This document shows, in pieces, positions 12,122-20,612 of a stretch of DNA of 64,000 nt. The notes under the pieces are model-generated. The model worked only from the letters and a program-made list of their open reading frames with translations, was not told the origin of the DNA and ran no database searches. The translations under genes were made by a program, and so were the position numbers. The number at the start of each line of letters is the position of its first letter. Positions within the stretch are counted from its first letter, which is position 1. Origin of the DNA: Fodinibacter sp038258215 (GTDB taxonomy: Bacteria; Actinomycetota; Actinomycetes; Actinomycetales; Dermatophilaceae); NCBI GenBank assembly GCA_038258215.1, contig JBBSQC010000001.1:147324-211323 (forward strand). Reading direction: 5' to 3'.

Positions 12122-13120
12122 ATGACAGCAACCGGATCCGAGCTGCGCCGTGGGCCGTTCACCGAGGGTGACCGCGTGCAGCTCACCGACACACGGGGCC
12201 GGCTGCACACGATCACCCTGGCGCCGGGCAAGCAGTTCCACACCCACCGCGGCTACCTCCAGCACGACGACCTCATCGGCGCCCCCGACGGCTCCACGGT
12301 GAAGAACACCTCCGGGGTGGAGTACCTCGCACTACGGCCGTTGCTGTCGGACTACGTCATGTCCATGCCGCGGGGTGCCGCCGTGATCTACCCCAAGGAC
12401 TCCGGGCAGATCGTGACCATGGCCGACATCTTCCCCGGCGCGGTGGTCGTCGAGGCCGGGGTCGGGTCGGGCGCGTTGTCGATGTCGCTCCTTCGCGCCG
12501 TGGGCGACGGCGGGCACGTGCACTCCTTCGAGCGCCGCGAGGACTTCGCCGAGATCGCCAGGGCCAACGCCCGTGACTTCTTCGGGGGTGACCACCCCGC
12601 CTGGACGGTCACCGTCGGCGACCTCGTCGAGTCGCTGCCGTCAGCGGTGGAGGACAGCTCGGTCGACCGGGTCGTGCTCGACATGCTGGCACCGTGGGAC
12701 TGCCTGGATGCCGTGGCCACCGCCCTCGCACCCGGTGGGGTGCTCATCTGCTACGTCGCCACCGCGACCCAGCTGTCCAAGGTGGCCGAGGCGATGCGTG
12801 ACCACGGTTCGTGGACCGAGCCGTCGGCCTGGGAGTCCCTCGTGCGCGGCTGGCACCTGGAGGGGCTGGCCGTGCGGCCCCAGCACCGTATGCACGGCCA
12901 CACCGGCTTCCTCATCACCAGCCGACGACTGGCTCCCGGCGTGCCGCCCCCGCTGCGCAAGCGGCGCCCCGGTGGCGGGTACGTCACCGACGAGGAGGCC
13001 CCCGTGCAGGAGTGGACCCCGGAGAGCATCGGGGAGCGGGTCCCCTCCGAGAAGCGGGTGCGCAAGGTTCGACGCTCGATGACGGCAGGTCAAGACTCCG
13101 AGACATCCCCACGCTCCTGA
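12122..13120 (+). CDS. trmI: tRNA (adenine-N1)-methyltransferase (m1A58)
   Basis: A 332-residue TrmI-type enzyme that methylates N1 of A58 in the tRNA T-loop using SAM. The N-terminal beta domain contains GKQFHTHRGYLQHDDLIG. The Rossmann SAM motif EAGVGSGALS is at 111-120, and VLDMLAPWD follows as the motif IV region. The order TrmI then Mpa/ARC is common in proteasome-bearing actinobacteria. The C-terminal 50 residues are basic and look like a disordered extension. The start is fixed by the family N-terminus and by the -10 box 8 bases upstream. Confidence 0.93.
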   Translation: MTATGSELRRGPFTEGDRVQLTDTRGRLHTITLAPGKQFHTHRGYLQHDDLIGAPDGSTVKNTSGVEYLALRPLLSDYVMSMPRGAAVIYPKDSGQIVTMADIFPGAVVVEAGVGSGALSMSLLRAVGDGGHVHSFERREDFAEIARANARDFFGGDHPAWTVTVGDLVESLPSAVEDSSVDRVVLDMLAPWDCLDAVATALAPGGVLICYVATATQLSKVAEAMRDHGSWTEPSAWESLVRGWHLEGLAVRPQHRMHGHTGFLITSRRLAPGVPPPLRKRRPGGGYVTDEEAPVQEWTPESIGERVPSEKRVRKVRRSMTAGQDSETSPRS

Positions 13121-13131
13121 GCCGCGCGGGT

Positions 13132-13137
13132 TATCGT
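13132..13137 (+). promoter_or_regulatory. -10 box of the Mpa/ARC gene (leaderless)
   Basis: TATCGT, 5 bases before the ATG at 13143. Confidence 0.5.
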
Positions 13138-13142
13138 CGTTC

Positions 13143-14894
13143 ATGAGCACCGACGAGCCGAACGGGGACGTCCCGGGCACCCGTGCCGCCCTGGAGGCGG
13201 AGCGTGCGGCCCTGGAGTCCGAGATCGCCGCCCTGCGGGCGAGGGGTCAGGTCACGCCGACCCAGCTGCGCACCCTCGAGCGCGACCTCGCGGGGTTGCG
13301 CTCGCAGATCGCCACGCTCTCCTCGCAGAACGAGCGGCTGGTCCGCACCCTGCGCGACGCCCGTGAGCAGATCATCAGCCTCAAGGCCGAGGTCGACCGC
13401 CTCGCCCAGCCGCCTGCGGCATACGGCATCGTCATCGAGGTCTTCGACGACGGCACGACCGACATCCTCACCAGCGGCCGCAAGATGCACGTCGCGGTGA
13501 GCCCCTCGGTGGCCGCGGCCGACCTCGTGCCCGGACGGGAAGTCATGCTCAACGAGGCGATGAACGTCGTCGCCGCCCACGGCTACGAGGTCACCGGCGA
13601 GGTCGTGACGTGCAAGGAGCTGCTCGACGACGGCCGGGTGCTCGTCGTGGCCCAGGCCGACGAGGAGCGTGTCTGCCGGGTCGCCGCGTCACTGGAAGGC
13701 CAGACCATCCGTGCGGGCGACGCCCTGCTGCTGGAGTCACGGTCGGGGTTCGTCTTCGAGCGGATCCCCAAGGCGGAGGTGGCCGACCTCGTGCTGGAGG
13801 AGGTCCCCGACATCGGCTACGAGGACATCGGCGGCCTGACGGGGCAGATCGAGGCGATCCGCGACGCGGTGGAGCTGCCCTACCTGCACCCCGACCTCTA
13901 CACCGAGCACCAGCTCAAGCCCCCCAAGGGTGTGCTGCTCTACGGCCCCCCCGGCTGCGGCAAGACGATGATCGCCAAGGCCGTGGCCGCCTCTCTGGCC
14001 CGCAAGGTCGCCGAGAAGGAGGGCCGCGAGCCGGGGAAGTCCTACTTCCTCAACATCAAGGGCCCCGAGCTGCTCAACAAGTACGTCGGCGAGACCGAGC
14101 GACACATCCGGATGATCTTCCAGCGGGCCCGCGAGAAGTCCAACGAGGGCTACCCCGTGGTCGTGTTCTTCGACGAGATGGAGTCGCTGTTCCGCACGCG
14201 CGGGTCGGGCATCTCCTCCGACGTCGAGACCACGATCGTGCCCCAGCTGCTCGCCGAGATCGACGGGGTGGAGGGCCTCGAGCACGTCATCGTCATCGGC
14301 GCCTCCAACCGCGAGGACATGATCGACCCTGCGATCCTGCGCCCCGGTCGGCTCGACGTGAAGATCAAGATCGAGCGGCCGGATGCCGAAGCGGCTCGCG
14401 ACATCTTTGCCAAGTACCTCACGGTGACCCTGCCGCTGCACCCCGACGACGTCGAGCAGAACGGCGGGTCCGAGGACGCGACCGTGCAGGCGATGATCGA
14501 CGCCACCGTGCTGCGGATGTACACCGAGGAGGAGGAGAACCGCTTCCTCGAGGTCACCTACGCCGGGGGCGACAAGGAGATCCTCTACTTCAAGGACTTC
14601 AACTCCGGGGCCATGATCCAGAACATCGTGGACCGTGCGAAGAAGATGGCGATCAAGGACTTCCTCGACACCGGCCAGCGCGGGCTGCGGGTGGAGCACC
14701 TCCTCCAGTCCTGCACCGACGAGTTCCGAGAGAACGAGGACCTCCCCAACACGACCAACCCCGACGACTGGGCGCGCATCTCGGGGAAGAAGGGGGAGCG
14801 GATCGTCTACATCCGCACCCTGATCAAGACCAAGGAGGGCACCGAGCCCGGCAAGTCGATCAACACCGTCGCCAACACCGGCCAGTACCTCTGA
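13143..14894 (+). CDS. mpa: Mycobacterial-type proteasomal ATPase (Mpa/ARC)
   Basis: A 583-residue AAA+ unfoldase that recognises pupylated proteins and feeds them to the 20S proteasome. Residues about 15-95 form the coiled coil that binds Pup. Two OB-like domains follow (about 97-245). Walker A GPPGCGKT is at 268-275 and Walker B VVFFDEMES at about 340-348. The C-terminus is GQYL, the Gln-Tyr-Leu tail that docks into the proteasome alpha ring. The gene stands about 3 kb before dop-pup-prcBA-pafA and has its own -10 box, so it is separately transcribed. Length, motifs and neighbours all agree. Confidence 0.97.
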   Translation: MSTDEPNGDVPGTRAALEAERAALESEIAALRARGQVTPTQLRTLERDLAGLRSQIATLSSQNERLVRTLRDAREQIISLKAEVDRLAQPPAAYGIVIEVFDDGTTDILTSGRKMHVAVSPSVAAADLVPGREVMLNEAMNVVAAHGYEVTGEVVTCKELLDDGRVLVVAQADEERVCRVAASLEGQTIRAGDALLLESRSGFVFERIPKAEVADLVLEEVPDIGYEDIGGLTGQIEAIRDAVELPYLHPDLYTEHQLKPPKGVLLYGPPGCGKTMIAKAVAASLARKVAEKEGREPGKSYFLNIKGPELLNKYVGETERHIRMIFQRAREKSNEGYPVVVFFDEMESLFRTRGSGISSDVETTIVPQLLAEIDGVEGLEHVIVIGASNREDMIDPAILRPGRLDVKIKIERPDAEAARDIFAKYLTVTLPLHPDDVEQNGGSEDATVQAMIDATVLRMYTEEEENRFLEVTYAGGDKEILYFKDFNSGAMIQNIVDRAKKMAIKDFLDTGQRGLRVEHLLQSCTDEFRENEDLPNTTNPDDWARISGKKGERIVYIRTLIKTKEGTEPGKSINTVANTGQYL

Positions 14895-14906
14895 CGCTGC
14901 CGCCCC

Positions 14907-15554
14907 TCACATGCCGAAGGTGGTGTGCCGGACGGCCGCCACCGCATCCGGGGGGCCGGACACCCCGACGCATGCTGCGCCCGTGCGCCCGAAGAGGAAG
15001 AGGAGGAGCTCGCCGGGTGCGCCCTCGAGTGCGGCCGTGGGGGTGCCGCGCCGGGCCACGAACCGCTCGTCGGTGACGGTGTTCCGAAGCTCCAGCCCCA
15101 CCCCACCGAGCCGTCGGGCCAGGAAGCGCCCTCCACGGCGGGCGTTGTGCCACAGCGCCTCCTCGAGGTCCGGTCCCAGGCTGTCGCGGGGGCCGAGACC
15201 GTTCGCGCGTCGGACGTCCTCCTGGTGGACGAAGAACTCGTTGAGGCTCGGGTAGGAGCGGACCCACCCGATGCGGAAGAAGCCCGGCGGGGGCCCCGCC
15301 CGGAGCCGCGCGAGGAGCCACCCCAGCTCCCGCTCATCCACCAGGTTGGCCATCCGCCGGTCGGCCACGCGCCGGAAGCGTCCCGGAAGCACCATGCACG
15401 GGCCGGCCAGGGGGTCACTCTCCCGGAGCACGAGGTGGGCTGCGACGTCCTTGCCCGTCCAGCCGGGGACGAGGGTCGGCACGTCCGGTCCGAGCTCGGC
15501 GAGGAGGTCGCACAGCGCGAGCCTTTCGAGGGTGTCGCAGGCGGTGTCCTCCAC
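14907..15554 (-). CDS. TIGR03085-like DinB/mycothiol-isomerase superfamily protein
   Basis: A 215-residue protein with the pattern of the TIGR03085/DinB-like metal-binding families: an N-terminal helix (TLERLALCDLL), then GPDVPTLVPGWTGKDVAAHL, where the histidine precedes a run of helices, and a second helix with YPSLNEFFVHQEDV carrying His and Glu. Members resemble mycothiol-dependent isomerases, but the reaction is unknown. I use the GTG at 15554 because a TACGAT -10 box ends 6 bases before it; the extended frame upstream is low-complexity and antisense. Its 3' end faces the mpa 3' end across 12 bases. It runs in the same direction as the DUF3054 gene behind it. Confidence 0.75.
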   Translation of the reverse strand: MEDTACDTLERLALCDLLAELGPDVPTLVPGWTGKDVAAHLVLRESDPLAGPCMVLPGRFRRVADRRMANLVDERELGWLLARLRAGPPPGFFRIGWVRSYPSLNEFFVHQEDVRRANGLGPRDSLGPDLEEALWHNARRGGRFLARRLGGVGLELRNTVTDERFVARRGTPTAALEGAPGELLLFLFGRTGAACVGVSGPPDAVAAVRHTTFGM

Positions 15555-15560
15555 CGCGCG

Positions 15561-15566
15561 ATCGTA
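15561..15566 (-). promoter_or_regulatory. -10 box of the TIGR03085-like gene (leaderless)
   Basis: TACGAT on the minus strand, 6 bases before the GTG at 15554. Confidence 0.5.
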
Positions 15567-15588
15567 GCGCCGGGCCCGGCGGACCGGC

Positions 15589-15936
15589 CTAGTCGACGAG
15601 TCGGGCGAGGAGGCGCCACCCGAGAAGCAGCACCGCAAGCACCGTCGTGGCCACGAGCACGAACGAGAGGGCCGTCCCCTCGGCGGCGACCCGCCGGAAG
15701 AGCATCCCGAGCACGACGGTGGCGGCCAGCACCACCGCCCCGAACTGGAGGGTGCGCGGACCGGCATCCAGGGTGAGCGAGGCCACGAGCCACCCGGCGG
15801 CGGTTCCGACGAGGAAGGGTCCCGCGGTCCGGACGATGCCGGTCAGGTCGATCCCCTCGGCGTGCGAGCGCCGCCCGACGGCGGCGAAGAAGACCACTGC
15901 GACCACGTCGAGGAGGGCAGGGAGGGCACGGCCCAT
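15589..15936 (-). CDS. DUF3054-type small membrane protein
   Basis: A 115-residue integral membrane protein with four predicted transmembrane helices (about residues 5-17, 32-50, 60-78 and 88-107). The N-terminal pattern MGRALPALLDVVAVVFFAAV with a following GRRSH matches what I recognise as the DUF3054 family; function unknown. Its ATG (15936) overlaps the stop of the PRPP-synthetase gene by one base (TGATG), so the two are translationally coupled. A longer in-frame extension upstream is inside the prs gene and is rejected. Confidence 0.75.
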   Translation of the reverse strand: MGRALPALLDVVAVVFFAAVGRRSHAEGIDLTGIVRTAGPFLVGTAAGWLVASLTLDAGPRTLQFGAVVLAATVVLGMLFRRVAAEGTALSFVLVATTVLAVLLLGWRLLARLVD

Positions 15937-16925
15937 CACCGCACCCGGTCGAAGAGCGAGCGCTGGCGCGGGGGAGCGTGCGTCGGGTCGACCCCGTCGA
16001 ACAGGCTGGAGACGGACTCGCCGTCGTGGATGCGGCTGATCGCCTCGGCGAAAAGGCCCGCGACCGAACGAATCCGCAGCTCGGGCCACCCGCGTGGGGC
16101 CGGAACGGTGTCGGTCGTGATCACCTCGGTGATGAGGGGGTGCTCGCGCAGGCGATCCACCGCCTGACCCGCGAAGAGCCCGTGGGTGCAGGCCACGGCA
16201 GCCTCCGTGACCCCTTGGTCGGACAACCGGTCGAGGAGCTCGACGATCGAGCCGCCCGTGGCGATCTCGTCGTCGAGCACGATCGCGCGGCGGCCGCTCA
16301 CGTCACCGACGATGGAGTCGATGACCACCCGGTCGTCGGTGAGGCGCCGCTTGGAGCCGGCCGCCACCGGCAGGCCGAGCAGCCGGGAGAACTGGGTGGC
16401 GTCCTTGGCGTTGCCGAGGTCGGGTGAGACGACCACGGTCCCGTCGAGGTCCTTGTCCCTGAAGTGGTCGGCGAGCACCCCCAGGGCGGTGAGGTGGTCG
16501 ACCGGCACCGAGAAGAAGCCGTGGACCTGGGGTGCGTGGAGGTTCATCGTCAGCACCCGGTCGGCGCCCGCGGTGGCGATCAGGTCGGCGACCAGCCGCC
16601 CACCGAGGGAGATGCGCGACGCGTCCTTCTTGTCGGAGCGGGCGTAGGCGAAGTGGGGGATCACCGCGGTGATCATGGCGGCGGACGCCCCCCGCGCGGC
16701 ATCGATCATGAGCAGGAGCTCCATGAGGGAGTCCTGGGTCGGCGGCACCAGGGGCTGGACGATGTAGACGTCGCGCTGGCGGCAGTTCGCCAGTAGCTGG
16801 GCCTGGAGGCAGTCGTTGCTGAACCGGCTGATCACCGCCTCGGAGAGCGGCACCCCCAGCCCGTCGCAGATCCGGTGGGCCAGCCCGGTGTGGGCCGACC
16901 CCGAGACCACGACGATCTCCCGCAT
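15936..16925 (-). CDS. Ribose-phosphate pyrophosphokinase homologue (divergent paralogue)
   Basis: A 329-residue PRPP synthetase-family protein. It shows RFSNDCLQAQL near residue 34, an ATP-site segment HFAYARSDKKD (91-101) and the PRPP-binding loop VLDDEIATGGSIV (about 216-228). It differs from housekeeping Prs: the usual SPDVGGVVRA segment reads SPDLGNAKDA, and the loop lacks the standard DDMIDTAGT. The fold and main catalytic positions are kept, so it may still make PRPP, but a specialised role is possible. Start ATG 16925 lies 6 bases after a TAGGCT -10 box. It is coupled to the downstream DUF3054 gene. Confidence 0.82.
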   Translation of the reverse strand: MREIVVVSGSAHTGLAHRICDGLGVPLSEAVISRFSNDCLQAQLLANCRQRDVYIVQPLVPPTQDSLMELLLMIDAARGASAAMITAVIPHFAYARSDKKDASRISLGGRLVADLIATAGADRVLTMNLHAPQVHGFFSVPVDHLTALGVLADHFRDKDLDGTVVVSPDLGNAKDATQFSRLLGLPVAAGSKRRLTDDRVVIDSIVGDVSGRRAIVLDDEIATGGSIVELLDRLSDQGVTEAAVACTHGLFAGQAVDRLREHPLITEVITTDTVPAPRGWPELRIRSVAGLFAEAISRIHDGESVSSLFDGVDPTHAPPRQRSLFDRVR

Positions 16926-16931
16926 GCGGGC

Positions 16932-16937
16932 AGCCTA
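16932..16937 (-). promoter_or_regulatory. -10 box of the PRPP-synthetase homologue (leaderless)
   Basis: TAGGCT on the minus strand, 6 bases before the ATG at 16925. Confidence 0.5.
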
Positions 16938-16949
16938 ACCGCGTGCGGG

Positions 16950-17921
16950 TCAGGCCAGCGCGGCGGAGAGCTCGGTGACCAGCTCCCAGCGCTGTTGACG
17001 ACCGGCGGGGCTCGCCCCGGGGAAGGAGGCGAACCCGTGCGGGACGCCGAGGTAGTTCGTCAGCCGGGCCGGGACCCCGGCGCTGCGTAGCGCCGCTGCG
17101 TACCGGATGCCGTCGTCCCGGATCGGGTCGAGGTCTGCGGTCTGCACGAGCGCAGGAGGCAACCCCTCGAGGGAGCCGAAGAGCGGGGACAGGAGGGGGT
17201 CGTGCACGTCGGTGCCGGGCCCGACGTAGTGGTCGAGGAAGACATCCATCGCCTGCCGGGTGAGGATGCCGCCGTTGGCGTGCTCGGCGATCGACGGTGA
17301 GGACATCGTCAGGTCGGTCGCGGGGTAGATCAGGGCCTGGTGGCGCAGGGCGGTCATACCGGCGTCGCGCATCACCTGCGCCACCACGGCCGCGAGGTTG
17401 CCACCCGCGGAGTCACCGGCGACCGCCATCTTGGAGGTGTCCGCACGCAGGGCGTCACCGGAGACCTGCACCCACGTGGTGGCGTCCACACAGTCGTTCG
17501 CCGCGACGGGCGCGCGGTGCTCGGGAGCCAACCGGTAGTCGACCGACACCACGACGCACCCGACCCCTGCCGCGATGAGGGTGCAGATCGGGTCGTAGTT
17601 GACCGGGTTGCCGAGCACCCAGCCCCCGCCGTGGAACCACATCACCACGGGGATGTCGTCGCGGGCGTCGGGAAGCGACCTCGGCCGGTAGATGCGCAGC
17701 GGGATCTCGTGCTCGTCGCGCGCCGGGGCCGTGCCGTAGGTGATCCCCACGCCCGGGTCGACGCGCCCGGTGACCCGCTGGGTGAGGCGGTTGACGGGCA
17801 GGACCGCCGCTCGCTCCTTGTTGATGGCGTCGATGTCCATCTCCTGGATCGGCGTGCGAATGCGGTCGATGGCGGCGACGAGCAGGGCGGTGGTGGGGGA
17901 CATCCCTCGGTAGGAGCGCAT
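16950..17921 (-). CDS. Alpha/beta hydrolase, HSL-family esterase
   Basis: A 323-residue hormone-sensitive-lipase-type esterase. The oxyanion motif HGGGW is at 97-101 and the nucleophile motif GDSAGGN at 169-175 (Ser171). The acid is probably the Asp in the DLDPIRDDG region, and the base is the histidine of PHGFASFPG near the C-terminus. These enzymes hydrolyse short-chain carboxylic esters in the cytoplasm; the natural substrate is not predictable. It is divergent from dop with about 20 bases between starts; an in-frame ATG at 17903 is an alternative start that would leave more room for the overlapping promoters. Confidence 0.88.
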   Translation of the reverse strand: MRSYRGMSPTTALLVAAIDRIRTPIQEMDIDAINKERAAVLPVNRLTQRVTGRVDPGVGITYGTAPARDEHEIPLRIYRPRSLPDARDDIPVVMWFHGGGWVLGNPVNYDPICTLIAAGVGCVVVSVDYRLAPEHRAPVAANDCVDATTWVQVSGDALRADTSKMAVAGDSAGGNLAAVVAQVMRDAGMTALRHQALIYPATDLTMSSPSIAEHANGGILTRQAMDVFLDHYVGPGTDVHDPLLSPLFGSLEGLPPALVQTADLDPIRDDGIRYAAALRSAGVPARLTNYLGVPHGFASFPGASPAGRQQRWELVTELSAALA

Positions 17922-17929
17922 TCGGAAAG

Positions 17930-17935
17930 TATGGT
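17930..17935 (+). promoter_or_regulatory. -10 box of dop (leaderless)
   Basis: TATGGT, 6 bases before the ATG at 17942. It overlaps AAAGTA (17926-17931), a possible minus-strand -10 for the divergent esterase gene. Confidence 0.5.
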
Positions 17936-17941
17936 CGACCC

Positions 17942-19462
17942 ATGACCGTGCGACGCGTGATGGGCATCGAGACCGAGTACGGCATCGTCGTGCCCGGCAA
18001 CCCCACGGCCAACCCGATGACCGCCTCGGGTGACGTCGTCACGGCATACGCTGCCTCACGCGGCATCCGGCCGGCCCGGGCGAGCTGGGACTACTCCGAC
18101 GAGGCGCCGTTGCGGGACGCACGGGGCTTCGACATGGGGCGGGGCGTCGCACACTCCAGCCAGCTGACCGACGTCGAGGACCCGACCCTGGCCAATGTCG
18201 TGCTCACCAACGGGGCCCGCCTCTACGTCGACCACGCCCACCCGGAGTACAGCTCGCCCGAGGTCACCACCCCCCGCGGGGCCGTCACCTGGGACCGGGC
18301 AGGGGAGCTGGTCATGCGCGAGGCCGTCGCCCGGCTGGCCACGGTGCCGCCGGGGGTCAACCTCTACAAGAACAACACCGACGGCAAGGGCGCCTCCTAC
18401 GGCACCCACGAGAACTACCTCATGGCCCGGTCCACCCCGTTCGCCGACATCGTGCGCCACCTCACCCCGTTCTTCGTCGTCCGGCAGGTGATGTGCGGGT
18501 CCGGGCGGGTCGGCATCGGCGTCGACTCGCGCACCACCGGCTACCAGCTGGCCCAGCGCAGCGACTTCTTCGAGGTGGAGGTCGGGCTGGAGACCACGCT
18601 CAAGCGTCCGATCATCAACACCCGCGACGAGCCGCACGCGAACGCCGACCGCTATCGCCGGCTGCACGTCATCCTCGGTGACGCGAACCACTGCGACGTC
18701 GCCAACCTGCTCAAGATGGGCACCACCTCGCTGGTGCTGGCGATGATCGAGGATCGAGCGATGCGCGACGACCTCAGCGTGCGCCGGCCGGTCGCCACGT
18801 TGCACGAGGTGTCTCACGACACGACGTTGGGCGCCAAGGTGGAGCTGACCGACGGTCGTCGGATGACGGCGCTGGAGCTGCTGTGGGAGTACCACGACCG
18901 CGCCGCCGCCTACGTCGCCGAGCGGTATGCCGGTGAGCCCGACCCCGACACCGTCGAGGTCATGCACTGGTGGGCCACCGTGCTGGACCGGCTGGGGCGG
19001 GACCCGATGGAGGCGCGCCGGGAGGTCGACTGGGTGGCCAAGCTCGCCGTGCTCGAGGGCTATCGCGAGCGGGACTCCCTCGGCTGGGGCGACCCCCGGC
19101 TCAAGGCGGTCGATCTCCAGTGGTCCGACGTGCGCGCCGAGCGCGGGCTGGCCCACCGGCTCGTGGCCAGTGGCCGGCTCGAGGTGCTCGTCGACGAGGC
19201 CGACGTGGTGGCGGCGGTCGACGCGCCCCCGACCGACACGCGCGCGTGGTTCCGCGGGATGTGCCTCACCCGCTTTCCCGACGACGTGGTCGCGGCGTCG
19301 TGGGACTCGGTGATCTTCGACGTCGCCGGCCAACGGACCCTGCAGCGGGTGCCGATGCTCGACCCGCACAAGGGCACCGAGGCCGGCGTGGGCGACCTGG
19401 TACGGGCCGCGCCCGACGCCACGGCGCTGCTCGAGGCCCTCGCGGCCACCTCCCGCGACTGA
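17942..19462 (+). CDS. dop: Depupylase/Pup deamidase
   Basis: A 506-residue member of the Dop/PafA carboxylate-amine ligase family. The N-terminal MGIETEYGI nucleotide-binding strand is followed by a long Dop-type insertion (about residues 25-70). TNGARLYVDHAHPEYSSPE and YKNNTDGKGASYGTHENY are the conserved active-site blocks. Dop deamidates the C-terminal Gln of Pup to Glu and removes Pup from substrates. It is assigned to Dop rather than PafA from its greater length, the insertion and its place directly before pup, whose product ends in Gln. It shares blocks with PafA at 21475, the expected paralogy. Confidence 0.96.
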   Translation: MTVRRVMGIETEYGIVVPGNPTANPMTASGDVVTAYAASRGIRPARASWDYSDEAPLRDARGFDMGRGVAHSSQLTDVEDPTLANVVLTNGARLYVDHAHPEYSSPEVTTPRGAVTWDRAGELVMREAVARLATVPPGVNLYKNNTDGKGASYGTHENYLMARSTPFADIVRHLTPFFVVRQVMCGSGRVGIGVDSRTTGYQLAQRSDFFEVEVGLETTLKRPIINTRDEPHANADRYRRLHVILGDANHCDVANLLKMGTTSLVLAMIEDRAMRDDLSVRRPVATLHEVSHDTTLGAKVELTDGRRMTALELLWEYHDRAAAYVAERYAGEPDPDTVEVMHWWATVLDRLGRDPMEARREVDWVAKLAVLEGYRERDSLGWGDPRLKAVDLQWSDVRAERGLAHRLVASGRLEVLVDEADVVAAVDAPPTDTRAWFRGMCLTRFPDDVVAASWDSVIFDVAGQRTLQRVPMLDPHKGTEAGVGDLVRAAPDATALLEALAATSRD

Positions 19463-19561
19463 CCCGACGGCGCAGCGTCCGGTGGTGGACCGCGCCCACC
19501 CGGCATCCTCCGGAGGAGCCCCGGTCGTCCCACCCACCGTCGGCGAGCGCGACCCAGCGTC

Positions 19562-19567
19562 TAGGCT
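19562..19567 (+). promoter_or_regulatory. Candidate -10 box of the pup-prcBA operon
   Basis: TAGGCT in the 137-base dop-pup gap. A start about 7 bases later would give a leader of some 26 bases containing the Shine-Dalgarno GAGGAGGG at 19585-19592. Confidence 0.45.
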
Positions 19568-19599
19568 CGCAGGAAGGCACACCTCGAGGAGGGCTCACC

Positions 19600-19788
19600 A
19601 TGGCAGGTCAGGAACAGGTCAGGCCGCAGCGTCGGGACGACGGACCCGACGACCTGCCCGAGAGTGCTGTCGCGGCACCCACGGCGCAGACCAGCGAGAT
19701 CGACGACATCCTCGACGAGATCGACGGGGTGCTGGAGTCCAACGCCGAGGAGTTCGTGCGCGGGTTCGTCCAGAAGGGTGGCCAGTGA
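19600..19788 (+). CDS. pup: Prokaryotic ubiquitin-like protein Pup
   Basis: A 62-residue, acidic, largely disordered protein tag. The C-terminal half contains the helix-forming SEIDDILDEIDGVLESNAEE that binds the Mpa coiled coil. It ends FVQKGGQ: the final Gln must be deamidated by Dop before PafA can attach Pup to substrate lysines. The start is supported by the Shine-Dalgarno GAGGAGGG 8 bases upstream. The stop overlaps the GTG of prcB by three bases (GTGA), coupling translation. Confidence 0.98.
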   Translation: MAGQEQVRPQRRDDGPDDLPESAVAAPTAQTSEIDDILDEIDGVLESNAEEFVRGFVQKGGQ

Positions 19789-20612
19789 CCGCCGGAGCCG
19801 ACCACGGACGCCTGCCGGCGGCATACCTCGTCCCGGGCTCGTCGTCCTTCACCGAGTTCCTCTCCGCGCAGGCCCCCGCGATGCTGCCCTCGCGGCGCAG
19901 CCTGCCGCCCGGTGGGGTGATCGACGCTCCGCACGGCACCACCATCGTGACGATCACGTATGCCGGTGGGGTGCTCATGGCCGGTGACCGCCGGGCCACG
20001 ATGGGCAACCTCATCGCCAACCGCGACATGGAGAAGGTCTTCGCGACCGACGAGTACTCCCTGGCCGGCATCGCCGGCACCGCCGGGCTGGCGATCGAGC
20101 TCGTGCGGTTGTTCCAGGTCGAGCTGGAGCACTACGAGAAGATCGAGGGCACCCTGATGTCCCTCGAGGGCAAGGCCAACCGGCTCGCGTCGATGATCCG
20201 GGGCAACCTCGCGATGGCCATGCAGGGCCTGTCGGTGGTGCCGCTGTTCGCCGGCTGGGACACCCAGCGCTCGCTCGGGCGGATCTTCTCCTACGACGTG
20301 ACGGGGGGCTGCTACGAGGAGCACGACCACCACAGTGTCGGGTCGGGCTCGCTCTTCGCGCGCGGCGCCATGAAGAAGCTCTACCGCCGCGGGATGTCTG
20401 CCAACGACGCGCTGCGGGTGGCGGTCGAAGCGCTCTACGACGCGGCCGACGACGACTCCGCCACCGGCGGGCCCGATGTCGGGCGCCGCATCTGGCCCAC
20501 GGTCGCCACCGTCGACGATGAGGGTGCGGCCTTCGTGCCCGACTCCCGGATCGCGGCGGTCGTGGAGGCCATCATCGCTGACCGCGCCGACAACCCGGGG
20601 GGTGCCCGATGA
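19785..20612 (+). CDS. prcB: 20S proteasome beta subunit
   Basis: A 275-residue precursor of the catalytic proteasome subunit. A propeptide of about 51 residues ends at DAPHG, and the mature chain begins with the nucleophilic threonine of TTIVTITYAGG (Thr52). The catalytic region includes MAGDRRATMGN. The mature length of about 224 residues is typical. The GTG start overlaps the pup stop, and the gene's stop overlaps the prcA ATG (ATGA), so pup, prcB and prcA should be made in a coupled ratio. Confidence 0.97.
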   Translation: MTAGADHGRLPAAYLVPGSSSFTEFLSAQAPAMLPSRRSLPPGGVIDAPHGTTIVTITYAGGVLMAGDRRATMGNLIANRDMEKVFATDEYSLAGIAGTAGLAIELVRLFQVELEHYEKIEGTLMSLEGKANRLASMIRGNLAMAMQGLSVVPLFAGWDTQRSLGRIFSYDVTGGCYEEHDHHSVGSGSLFARGAMKKLYRRGMSANDALRVAVEALYDAADDDSATGGPDVGRRIWPTVATVDDEGAAFVPDSRIAAVVEAIIADRADNPGGAR

